From: a virus
Length of the DNA stretch: 64,000 nt
Virus record (IMG/VR): IMGVR_UViG_3300034101_003424
Coordinates: 1-64,000 of that record
Direction: 5' to 3' (one strand)
Within the stretch, counting starts at the first letter, position 1; every line of letters begins with the position of its first letter. The notes under the pieces were generated by a model. The model ran no database searches. It saw nothing but the letters and a program-made list of their open reading frames with translations, and was not told the DNA's origin. Made by a program: the position numbers and the translations under genes. Below, piece after piece: positions 1-8,759 of the stretch.

Positions 1-2629
1 CTCCGGTAGTACCCTGTAGTCCAGTAGGGCCTTGATTACCTTGCGGTCCTTGATTGCCTTGGAAACCTTGAGTTCCTACTGTTCCTTGAATACCTGTCGG
101 ACCTTGATTTCCCTGTAAGCCTATAGTTCCTTGTAAACCTGTTGGTCCTTGATTGCCTTGTGTGCCAATTATTCCTTGAATACCTGTCGGACCTTGATTT
201 CCCTGTGAGCCTATAGTTCCTTGTAAACCTATTGGTCCTTGATTGCCTTGAGAGCCTTTGAAGTTTCCTTTTTCTCCTTTCGGCCCTTTTTCACCACCGC
301 CAGCTATAGAAACAAATCCTTTAAAACATTCTCCAAAAGTTATTTCTATAGTATTTTCGTCTATGGCAGTATAATTTTCGGGGATAACGGAGTTCCCGTC
401 ATAGGAGTATATAGTAAATACAGGGTATTGTATACCTGTACCGTGGTTAATTGTAATAACATTACAACTATTTAAAGAACCAGTAAATACGGTATCTCCT
501 AATTCACCTTTAGACCCACTTATTCCCTTAAGCCCTTCCTCCCCCTTCTGTCCTTTACTCCCTTTGAAATCTCCTTTTTCTCCTTTGTCACCCTTTCCTG
601 AGGAGCTTGCTATTAAAGCCTGAAATGCAGGACTACTATTAAAAGTGTTTATTAAAAGTTGTTCGTCGATAGTAACATCAACATTAACTTTAACTCCGTA
701 AACACTTGTAGAAAAATTAGCAGAAACTCCATTAGCATTTAAATACTCTATTTCAAAAATATATTCCGTATCTATTTTTGCTATTGGTAAATTATCCAAT
801 GGAATATCAATACAAAATTCATTAGGAGTTCCTCCGTCTGATGCACTTGGAAATATATCAATGTCAGAAACATTCCATTGCCCTGCATTTATAATAAAAT
901 TAGGCTTTATATTATCTTCTGATGTAGCTTTAAATGTAAAAGTCTTTTTTATTTCAGACTTATTATTACCACCTATTAAAGATCCTAAAAAGGTGCCAAA
1001 TGAATTTTTTTCCGCTGTGCCAGATGGAGAGGATGCATTTACTTTATTTACAGACAATGGAGATTTTTCTACATCCGGTCCTTGAATGTATATATCAAGT
1101 TGTGGAGTTTTTCCATTAGCGTCTTTTTCGGAAAATGCGGATATTTGTACAGTGTATTCGGTATCCGGAACCGATTTAGAAATAAAAGAATCTTTTACTG
1201 TTATATTTACTACTTCATTTTCTTGCTTATTGTGTTGTACATCTAAGGCGTTTATTATATTCCCGCTATTTGCAGAGGTAGTTATTCCGCCAGTTCCTAT
1301 GTTTTCATAAGAAGAACTCTGTTTTCTAAACTTATTAATATCAAAATAGTTAGATATATCAGAGCTGTCTTTTATATTACCTACTTTCTTATTCTCTATG
1401 CCTCCATTAGCGGAAAAATCATAAGAAGAATTATCCGTTAATTTACTTGTCTTAGGTATTTTAAATTCTCCTAAATTAACCGGGCTTCCTACCCCTCCGG
1501 CGGCTTTTGCGGAAACTTTTACTCTGTCAACATCTCCGGAAACAGGTTTAGCATTTTTAACACATATTTTAGCATACCCGGTCTTCTTTTGTCCATCACT
1601 TGTATCAGGGCTTTTAAAATAGTCTATACATATATTGGATGAATCGAATCTTGTAATGTAAATTTCAGATGATTCTCTTTTTTTATTTACATAAGACTCT
1701 CTATAGAAAAATTGTTTATCTACTTTTATTTGAGTGTTACTAATAACCTCTACAATTGTTGCGGTATAAGAGGGAACTGTTGGAGAATATCCGGAAGGTA
1801 AATCACCGGGTAAATACTTAGAAATATCGGGAGTTAAAGATATAGTACCTTTCTCCATTTCTTTTTTAAACGGAGCACCTGTGTTAGCTACTATTGTGCT
1901 AAGATTATTTGCGTCTGTTGTTATAGAAACATTCCCCGAATTAGCTAAACTTCCGGATGTATTTACCGTAGGAGTAGATTCTATAGGTTTCCCATCAAAT
2001 AATTCAGGTATATTAGATGAATAATTAGAAGAGTATTGTGAAGGAGGTGCGGAGGATACATAAGATAAACTAACTGCATGACAACTTCCTGTAGCCCTAC
2101 TCCCGGAAAAGTTTTGAAAAGCTCTTGTTTCGGGGGTTAAATCTACTTTAGGAGGTATGGTATATTTTATATCTCCTATTGTTTTTTTCTTAGTATTGCA
2201 CAGTAATTTACCTACCCATATAATATTAGGGAAAGATATATTTGTTACTCGTCTATTTCTTAGTACATCAAAATTAGCTGTGCCTGCTATATAGATTTCG
2301 CAATTTCCTATGGGTACCTTATCTCCTATGGTAACAGTTACAATAGCGGATCCATTAGAATTTGCAACATTTTTTATTTCGTGTGGAATTAAGTTGCCCT
2401 CCGAATCATAGACTTCAACAAAAACTTGAGTTCCTTTAACTAAGTTTTGCGTTGGGTTGATTCCTATTTCATTAGACCCTTTTAAAAATTCCGCAGGTAG
2501 AGATAAGCCAAAATAATTAGCACTTAAAGCATCTCCATCGAAAAGCGTAAATTCATTTATATAGCTCTTTATCCCGGAGCTAATTAATTTTTTATTATTT
2601 TCAGATGATGATGTTACTCCAGAAGCCAT
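1..2629 (-). CDS. Collagen-like fibre/baseplate protein, C-terminus off the left edge
   Basis: Open reading frame of at least 876 codons starting at the ATG at 2629 (MASGVTSSSEN) and still open at position 1, so the C-terminus is missing. It starts three bases after the stop of the Mre11-Rad50 gene and is probably the last known gene of this operon. The first ~660 residues are Ser/Thr/Asn-rich beta-type sequence without a family I recognise. Near position 590 it turns into a Lys-rich Gly-X-Y stretch (GDKGEKGDFKGSKGQKGEEG), then a ~65-residue beta module (HGTGIQYPVFTIYSYDG), then Gln/Asn/Pro-rich Gly-X-Y triplets to the window edge ([11 protein letters not shown]). The same beta module flanked by Gly-X-Y recurs in the fibre genes at 32004 and 34800. 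Probably a trimeric fibre or baseplate-attached adhesin; an S74-type tail beyond the edge would fit its relatives. Confidence 0.75.
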   Translation of the reverse strand, partial: MASGVTSSSENNKKLISSGIKSYINEFTLFDGDALSANYFGLSLPAEFLKGSNEIGINPTQNLVKGTQVFVEVYDSEGNLIPHEIKNVANSNGSAIVTVTIGDKVPIGNCEIYIAGTANFDVLRNRRVTNISFPNIIWVGKLLCNTKKKTIGDIKYTIPPKVDLTPETRAFQNFSGSRATGSCHAVSLSYVSSAPPSQYSSNYSSNIPELFDGKPIESTPTVNTSGSLANSGNVSITTDANNLSTIVANTGAPFKKEMEKGTISLTPDISKYLPGDLPSGYSPTVPSYTATIVEVISNTQIKVDKQFFYRESYVNKKRESSEIYITRFDSSNICIDYFKSPDTSDGQKKTGYAKICVKNAKPVSGDVDRVKVSAKAAGGVGSPVNLGEFKIPKTSKLTDNSSYDFSANGGIENKKVGNIKDSSDISNYFDINKFRKQSSSYENIGTGGITTSANSGNIINALDVQHNKQENEVVNITVKDSFISKSVPDTEYTVQISAFSEKDANGKTPQLDIYIQGPDVEKSPLSVNKVNASSPSGTAEKNSFGTFLGSLIGGNNKSEIKKTFTFKATSEDNIKPNFIINAGQWNVSDIDIFPSASDGGTPNEFCIDIPLDNLPIAKIDTEYIFEIEYLNANGVSANFSTSVYGVKVNVDVTIDEQLLINTFNSSPAFQALIASSSGKGDKGEKGDFKGSKGQKGEEGLKGISGSKGELGDTVFTGSLNSCNVITINHGTGIQYPVFTIYSYDGNSVIPENYTAIDENTIEITFGECFKGFVSIAGGGEKGPKGEKGNFKGSQGNQGPIGLQGTIGSQGNQGPTGIQGIIGTQGNQGPTGLQGTIGLQGNQGPTGIQGTVGTQGFQGNQGPQGNQGPTGLQGTTG

Positions 2630-2632
2630 TTA

Positions 2633-5600
2633 TTATGATATTAATTGGGAATGTCCGTTATCCTTTACAATAAATAGTTCCTTTGCTACATAATCTTTAA
2701 CTACATCTAAATGTGATATGCATAATATAAATCTAAAATATGAAGTAAGTTCTTCTAAGAATAATCCTACGTTAGCAATATTATCAGAATCTAATACACC
2801 AAATCCTTCATCTATAAAAAAGAAGTCAGGTTTTGGGAGTACAGTAACATGATTTAATGCTGCTCTTATGGCTAAGGATGATATAAATCTTTCCATGCCA
2901 GATGCTAAAGATAGAGGCCATTTAGGTCCATTTACATAAGATATAAATACTTCCAATGTTTTATCAGATAACTCAAATTGAACATTGAATGCTGCTACAT
3001 TTTTTAGAGCATCATTGACAACATTTTCTAATACAGGTAAATAATTTTTAATAATGAAAAGAGGGATTCCATCTCTTCTAGTTGCCTTCTCAAAAACAAA
3101 ATAATTATTATAAGTTAAAGTGTCGTCCTTAAACTTTTTAATTTTTATTTTGATGTCTTTGATTTTTGATTCATTGCTAGTTATTGTAGATTTATGCCCT
3201 CCGATAGTATAAGCTAATTGATATACAGCATCATCTATTAATTTTTTCTCATCTAATAATTTGGCTATTTCGCTATCTATTTCAGCGTTTTTCTGCTCTA
3301 TGTCTTTGTAGGATTCTTGCTCTTTTAGCTTTTCGGAATAATCTAAAATCAAGTTTTTTGAGATTTGGATTTTCTCCTTAATAATATTTGCTTGGCTTTC
3401 TATATTGTCCAAGTTGGATTTTAATCTTTCTGTTTCATTTATCTTATCTTTGTACTTTTTATATAGAGAGTCTGCTGTTTCTAAATTCTTTACACTTTCT
3501 CCTAATTCTTTTTTACTTTGTTTGAGTTTATCTAGTTTGTTTAGTAACTCCGGATATTCTTTTTTAGCTTTTTCTCCCTCTAATGCGTACTTGTTGTTTT
3601 TTACGCAATACACACAGTTGGGATCATGCTCGTAACCTTGTAGATGGTCTATTAACTTACTACTAGATTTTATTTCAGATTCAGCTACTGCAATGTCCCT
3701 GTCAAAATCAGATAATGTTTTTCTTATCGTAACTAAATCAGAAGATACGTCAGCTACTTCTCCCATAGATTCTAATTCGGATAAATGCGTTTTAAGGGCA
3801 TTTCTAGCCTCTACAAACGACTTTCTCTTATCTTCTAAGGATGAACTAAGGGTTGCCTCATTTCTGCTCTCCTCGTCTATTTTTGTGGCGTAGTTTACAG
3901 ATTGCTTAGGGTATGGAGTAAGTTCCTTTCTTTTGTTTTCTATTTGTATGGACAGGACATCAGAACTCTTTTTATTTAACTCTAAGCTAGTTTCAACTTG
4001 TGTTAGCTTAGACTTTATATCTATTATGTTATTTTCATACTCCGTTACAGATTCGTTGTATTTTTGTTTTTGGTGATTCTCAATTTCATATTTTAATTGT
4101 TTGAGATGCTCTTTAGATGTATCATTTAATTTCTCAAAGATGTCTATATCAAAATACTTGTACAATAAATCTTTTTTGTCTTTTTGGGTCTTATCAATAA
4201 AGTCAGATTTATTATGTTGGTCATACATTGTTATAAGCATGAAATTCTCATAACTTCCTAGATACTTTCTAATGCTGTCATTTGTTTCATATCTTTGCTC
4301 GCCGTTTAAAGAAGTTCCATCCTCTTTATAGAAATTAACGATAACTTTTACTTTTCCATCTTTTCCTTTCTTGCCATTACGCTCTATAAAATAAGACTCT
4401 CCTGCAACGGATAATTCTAATTTACAGGAAAAGAAATCAGAAGATGTATTCATTACTTCGGCTCCACTACTTGTCTTACTACATTTATCAAAAATACAGT
4501 AAGTCATAGCGTCTAATAAAGTAGATTTTCCGGAAGCATTTGGTGAGAATAATCCAACCAGTCCTCCTAACTCTCCTAAATTAAATACATTACCCTCTCC
4601 GTAGGAAAACATATTAGAAAATTCAAATCGTATAGGCTTCCATGTTACGCCTATAAACTCGGAAGGCTCATCTAATTCTAAAGATGCTGTTTTGTGTATG
4701 TCTAAGAATTTATCCGCTTGGTATTCCTGTTTTAACTCGTTTTGAACATATCTTTCTAGCATTGAGTGTCTCCATTCAAAATCTCTTATTATGTTCTCTT
4801 TGTCTAGTGATACTTCTCCTTTACCATTGTCTATAATAAATTTAGTTACTTTTGGTTTTTTTATACGAAGAACATTATATTTTTTCTCTAAGGCTAAACA
4901 AAAGGAGTCTATAAATTCTTGAGTACAATTTTCCGCGGTGATAGCTACATTAAGATTATATGGTAAATCTCCAGGTATTTTTTCAGCTACTTTATCATTT
5001 TTCAATTTGAATGTATAATAACCATTTGAAGATGCTATCTTAATGAACTCACTTGTATTCTTATTTAAATCCCATTCTATAATTCCATGTGTTAAATCTT
5101 CTCCAAAGTTCTGTTGTATTAGACTAGATGGATAAGCTGCTGTTTTTTCTAAATTGAGATATTGATGTTTATGAATGTCTCCCAATAAGATGTAATCATA
5201 ATCTGCATGTTCTAATACATCTAAATAATTTCCTTCTAATAGATATCCGTATGCTGTTGCCGAGTTCTTTACCGGTCCATGGTACATTAATATCTTTGTT
5301 TCCGCATCAAAAGATTTCGCGGGGATTACATTTTCAATTTTATCTTTGACATGTAATAAACTAAATCCTATTTGTTCATATTGATATACATTTGTTTCAT
5401 TCAAGAAATGTAATGTAGGTAAATTTAAACTATTTATAATGGGAGTTAATGCATCTAATCTTGTTTTATTATTTAGATTTAAGTCATGGTTTCCTAATAT
5501 TACTATGGTAGGAAGCATGTTACATAATGTAGATAATAGATTAGATACTACTGAGAATAATTCTGGAGACATGTTTGTTTTTGAATGTACTATATCCCCG

Positions 5601-5764
5601 CCCAAAAATATAATAGAATTAGGCGTCATTCTCTCCTCAATTATTTTATACAATTTTTCAAACACTTCTATGTATTCCTCATGTCTTTGATAATTGTAAA
5701 CATGAATGTCTGAAATGTGAAAAATCTTATCCACTTTTCTTCCTGTGTTCTTTATTAGAATCAT
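2633..5764 (-). CDS. Single-chain Mre11-Rad50 (gp47-gp46/SbcD-SbcC) fusion, recombination nuclease
   Basis: 1043 residues carrying both halves of the recombination nuclease that T4 encodes as separate gp47 and gp46. Residues 1-~250 are a calcineurin-like phosphoesterase with its metal motifs in order: DIH 19-21, GGD 55-57, GNHD 91-94, YHG 161-163 and GDIH 195-198. Residues ~375-1043 are the Rad50/SbcC part: Walker A GLFSPNASGKST at ~404-415, a long coiled coil, a CVYC zinc hook near 714, ABC signature LASGMERF near 953-960, Walker B FFFIDE at ~981-986 and H-loop CISHLD. All catalytic motifs of both enzymes are present, so it looks active. Expected role: ATP-dependent end resection for recombination-dependent replication. 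The start overlaps the primase stop by four bases (ATGA), implying coupled translation. Confidence 0.95.
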   Translation of the reverse strand: MILIKNTGRKVDKIFHISDIHVYNYQRHEEYIEVFEKLYKIIEERMTPNSIIFLGGDIVHSKTNMSPELFSVVSNLLSTLCNMLPTIVILGNHDLNLNNKTRLDALTPIINSLNLPTLHFLNETNVYQYEQIGFSLLHVKDKIENVIPAKSFDAETKILMYHGPVKNSATAYGYLLEGNYLDVLEHADYDYILLGDIHKHQYLNLEKTAAYPSSLIQQNFGEDLTHGIIEWDLNKNTSEFIKIASSNGYYTFKLKNDKVAEKIPGDLPYNLNVAITAENCTQEFIDSFCLALEKKYNVLRIKKPKVTKFIIDNGKGEVSLDKENIIRDFEWRHSMLERYVQNELKQEYQADKFLDIHKTASLELDEPSEFIGVTWKPIRFEFSNMFSYGEGNVFNLGELGGLVGLFSPNASGKSTLLDAMTYCIFDKCSKTSSGAEVMNTSSDFFSCKLELSVAGESYFIERNGKKGKDGKVKVIVNFYKEDGTSLNGEQRYETNDSIRKYLGSYENFMLITMYDQHNKSDFIDKTQKDKKDLLYKYFDIDIFEKLNDTSKEHLKQLKYEIENHQKQKYNESVTEYENNIIDIKSKLTQVETSLELNKKSSDVLSIQIENKRKELTPYPKQSVNYATKIDEESRNEATLSSSLEDKRKSFVEARNALKTHLSELESMGEVADVSSDLVTIRKTLSDFDRDIAVAESEIKSSSKLIDHLQGYEHDPNCVYCVKNNKYALEGEKAKKEYPELLNKLDKLKQSKKELGESVKNLETADSLYKKYKDKINETERLKSNLDNIESQANIIKEKIQISKNLILDYSEKLKEQESYKDIEQKNAEIDSEIAKLLDEKKLIDDAVYQLAYTIGGHKSTITSNESKIKDIKIKIKKFKDDTLTYNNYFVFEKATRRDGIPLFIIKNYLPVLENVVNDALKNVAAFNVQFELSDKTLEVFISYVNGPKWPLSLASGMERFISSLAIRAALNHVTVLPKPDFFFIDEGFGVLDSDNIANVGLFLEELTSYFRFILCISHLDVVKDYVAKELFIVKDNGHSQLIS

Positions 5765-6669
5765 AGTAAATTTGTTATTGCTGAATACTCATTAATTTCA
5801 ACTGCTCCTTCTATAGCATGCCATGTATCATCATATCCTAAATCACTAGGATCTTTTGTCCCCAAGTCAACTAGTTTGGTAGGAATACCGATGGCTCCTA
5901 ATTCCAAACAATACTTTATCGCTTGTTTCTTTTTATCCGGGTCAATAGCAATATATACTAAAGGAGTTTCTTCCATGAGTAGTCTATGTTTTAACTTCTC
6001 TGATATTATACTTCCTGTTAAATAAGTCACATTCCTTTTTACCGATACGCTGTCGAAAAAGCCCTCTACGATAACTATGGGGAATTTAAAATCTAGGAAA
6101 AATTCATTGACTATAATATCATTTATCTTGACAGGGGCGCCTAAATATTTGTAAGGAGAAAGACCTGTAAAATCTCTCCCTTCAAAAAAATTAAGTGTAC
6201 CATTTTTATCATAGGACGGCAAAATAATTCTTCCTGCGTACTTGCCTGTTAAGCAGTACCCAACCTTATGTCTTACTATGTCGTGAGTTGTGAAGGAGGG
6301 CTTAAACCTCCTTAAGAAGTTCAATACGGATTTGTGAGGCACCTTGTGTAGTGATACATATTCATCGGGCAACTTCAATAAAGTATTGGCGATTTCTTCG
6401 TTAGTATCATCTTTCATTTGATAATACTCTAAAACATTCCTAAGTTGATCAATTTGATTCTTTGTTGCACCATATTTGTAGAAAAGGTTAGTTATACTTC
6501 TCCCTTTAGTTTCGCAAATCCAACAATGGTACTTCTGATTGGTTAAATTTACACTTAACTTCTTTTTGTGGTGATTACAGAAGGGGCAGTGAAATACAAT
6601 GTCTGATTTACCCGCTGATTCCGAAGAACCTAGCACTTCCTCTAAAACCGATAATAATCTAAAACGCAT
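5761..6669 (-). CDS. DnaG-type DNA primase (zinc ribbon plus Toprim)
   Basis: 302 residues. An N-terminal zinc ribbon has CPFC (28-31) and CWIC (49-52), as in DnaG, T7 gp4 and T4 gp61. The Toprim core follows, with the acidic motif VEGFFDS (E202, D206) and the metal-binding DPD at 243-245 in YIAIDPDKK. There is no helicase domain, so it is a stand-alone primase like T4 gp61, with its helicase presumably outside the window. Role: synthesis of RNA primers for lagging-strand replication. Six bases separate it from the endonuclease I gene upstream and it overlaps the Mre11-Rad50 gene downstream, making a small replication/recombination block at the end of a structural operon. Confidence 0.93.
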   Translation of the reverse strand: MRFRLLSVLEEVLGSSESAGKSDIVFHCPFCNHHKKKLSVNLTNQKYHCWICETKGRSITNLFYKYGATKNQIDQLRNVLEYYQMKDDTNEEIANTLLKLPDEYVSLHKVPHKSVLNFLRRFKPSFTTHDIVRHKVGYCLTGKYAGRIILPSYDKNGTLNFFEGRDFTGLSPYKYLGAPVKINDIIVNEFFLDFKFPIVIVEGFFDSVSVKRNVTYLTGSIISEKLKHRLLMEETPLVYIAIDPDKKKQAIKYCLELGAIGIPTKLVDLGTKDPSDLGYDDTWHAIEGAVEINEYSAITNLL

Positions 6670-6675
6670 ATATAG

Positions 6676-7101
6676 TTATTTTTTTTCTTCAAACCATTGC
6701 TTAGGTATCGAATAAGCCGCCCATTTTATATTGTGTTTATTGCACCACTCGGCGTAAGTAGTCTTAGCTCCTTTTGAAATTCTAACATGGGGATCCTGGA
6801 ATACAATCCTAATATCTAAATGAGGGTTACATGAAATAATGTCCATCATCTTTTTTCGTTCCTCTAAAGTCCATCTTCCTTTAGCTTCTATGATGATATT
6901 ATTAGGTAACTCAAAATCTGCTAAATAAGTTCTAGGAGTTTCTGGTTTTATATACTTAATAACTTTTTTCTCATATAAATCTTTAGGGTCTACTCCCAAA
7001 GATCCTGATATTTGTAAAGCAATTGACTTCTCGAAATTAGATCTATAACCTTCTTTCTGTGCTAGTCTAGTCTTAAATGAATTGTTAAAAAATCCCGCCA
7101 T
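6676..7101 (-). CDS. T7-type endonuclease I (Holliday-junction resolvase)
   Basis: 141 residues from the MAGFF start at 7101; a further in-frame ATG at 7113 would add four residues but overlap the upstream gene by 11 bases. The family is recognised from an alignable match to T7 gp3: acidic E24, then YLADFELPN (D62), IIIEAKGRW (E72, K74), the block DIRIVF, and a C-terminal half with TxYAEWCNKHNIKWA and IPKQWFEEK. These give the PD-(D/E)xK-like set known from T7 endonuclease I (E20, D55, E65, K67). Role: cutting four-way and branched DNA before packaging. Resolution in T4 is done by the unrelated gp49, so a T7-type enzyme in a T4-like virus is notable. Confidence 0.92.
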   Translation of the reverse strand: MAGFFNNSFKTRLAQKEGYRSNFEKSIALQISGSLGVDPKDLYEKKVIKYIKPETPRTYLADFELPNNIIIEAKGRWTLEERKKMMDIISCNPHLDIRIVFQDPHVRISKGAKTTYAEWCNKHNIKWAAYSIPKQWFEEKK

Positions 7102-7102
7102 A

Positions 7103-8758
7103 TCAATAATCAAATTTTACAATAACATTTAAATCTACATCATCTCTTTTCTTTATCGCTTGTCCCATTTTACCTACTGCAATTAGTTCGTTAGATTTGT
7201 TATACAAGCCGATGGTAGTTATGTAAGGAGATAAAGAACCTGTGAAATCATCTAAATACTCTGCACTCTTAACAGTTTTAGTAGAGGAAGGGTTCAATGT
7301 TAGATTAAAATCACCTCTCTTAATTCTACATAACATCTCAAACTCATACAAAGTTAAGCTATTTTTATAATATAGCAACCAATTATTAGATAAAATTTCA
7401 TGATATTTTTTATCTAAACTTGTAATTACTAAGTTACCTGTTCTATAAAATACGTTTCCTACTCTACTTGTCTGATAACATGAGATAGAAGATGTATTGT
7501 AAAGACTTGCTACATTTTGAGATGTTGCTGCTTTATTATAAAATCTTAATTCATCAATAAGTCCTGTATATCCATTTCTTCCATCAAAAGAAGATGCTCC
7601 TATCATTATATCACTTACATTGACAGTTTCATCTTTGACATCTGCTCTCGATGAATTTAATGCTCCATCAACATATAATCTAACATTTGAACCTGTTTTT
7701 ACTAAGCATACATGATGAAAATTATTATCTAAAATGGAATTGGAAGATGTTAATTGCAATGTTGAAAACCCATCTGATCTACTAAAAGATAGTTTTCCTG
7801 GTTGTGGATGGGTGTGATTATGTACCGAAAACTCATAAGGGTAGTAATCTACTGGGTAGTATTTAAAGGAAGAAGATGAAAAAACATCGGTTACTACTAG
7901 ATTCCCTTTATTTACTCTTTTTAATCTTCCGAATTCTTCTCTGTATAATATGGATTTTTTGTCAAGTATTGTATTTTTATTACTAGTTAATACGCTTTGA
8001 GATACCGGTGCCTTTAACCAAAAACTTATGGTGAAATTGTCTGCTGACTCAAAGCTAACCGTGTCAAAGTTTTTAGTGTGAATATAACCATCCCCATAAA
8101 ATTCCGCAGCTAATCCTGTTCTAGTTCCGTTAATAGGAATACCACTTGAATAGGCTACTTGATATGATTTTGATTTTTCTTGTGGTTCAATTACTTCGCT
8201 TTCGTATCTTATAAACAAAGTCTTTTTTCCTCCTCTGCCGTACCTATAAACTTTATGCGCATCCTGGAATCCCCAATATCCACATAGGTTATTTGAGTCT
8301 AAGAAAGAGCCTGTGTTTATATTCTTGTCATATAAGTTATTGTGTCCATCGTCTACTAAAAGTACATTGTTGTTTAGTCCTTTTAAATATAATGTGGTTT
8401 CTTTAATCTTGTCTCCGTAATTTAAAGAAGGAATAGAAAGTAAACTAGCTGTTAAAAATAAATTCTTAGTAGTTCTATTTCTGTCCCATCCCTCTAAAGA
8501 ATTAGCCCATGCAAAACCTCTCTTATAATACAAGTGGTTTAGTGAATTATAAACAATATACTTATAAGACCCATCTGTATTTTTAGGATAAGTGATATCT
8601 TTTGATGAACTGATATGAATAGGGCCTTTATAGTAAAGACCTTGCTGTACTTGATAACCTTGTTTTGAATAACTTCCGGTGAGGATATAATACTCCTTGT
8701 TTACTTCAAACGGGGCAATATTAAAATCCTCACCTCTTATTGGCGCGAATGTACTCAT
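7103..8758 (-). CDS. LamG-like structural (baseplate/fibre) protein
   Basis: 551 residues. The middle (~230-420) is a concanavalin/LamG-type jelly roll, shown by FTISFWLKAP, the run HHVCLVKTGSNVRLYVDG and GLIDELRFYNKA near its end, the usual signature of LamG_3-like domains. The C-terminal ~40 residues (YITTIGLYNKSNELIAVGK) match the C-termini of the next two genes upstream, so the three share an attachment or assembly module. It lies two bases after the 8760-11930 gene in the baseplate operon. Most likely a virion protein with a carbohydrate-binding jelly roll; the ligand is unknown. Confidence 0.75.
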   Translation of the reverse strand: MSTFAPIRGEDFNIAPFEVNKEYYILTGSYSKQGYQVQQGLYYKGPIHISSSKDITYPKNTDGSYKYIVYNSLNHLYYKRGFAWANSLEGWDRNRTTKNLFLTASLLSIPSLNYGDKIKETTLYLKGLNNNVLLVDDGHNNLYDKNINTGSFLDSNNLCGYWGFQDAHKVYRYGRGGKKTLFIRYESEVIEPQEKSKSYQVAYSSGIPINGTRTGLAAEFYGDGYIHTKNFDTVSFESADNFTISFWLKAPVSQSVLTSNKNTILDKKSILYREEFGRLKRVNKGNLVVTDVFSSSSFKYYPVDYYPYEFSVHNHTHPQPGKLSFSRSDGFSTLQLTSSNSILDNNFHHVCLVKTGSNVRLYVDGALNSSRADVKDETVNVSDIMIGASSFDGRNGYTGLIDELRFYNKAATSQNVASLYNTSSISCYQTSRVGNVFYRTGNLVITSLDKKYHEILSNNWLLYYKNSLTLYEFEMLCRIKRGDFNLTLNPSSTKTVKSAEYLDDFTGSLSPYITTIGLYNKSNELIAVGKMGQAIKKRDDVDLNVIVKFDY

Positions 8759-8759
8759 A

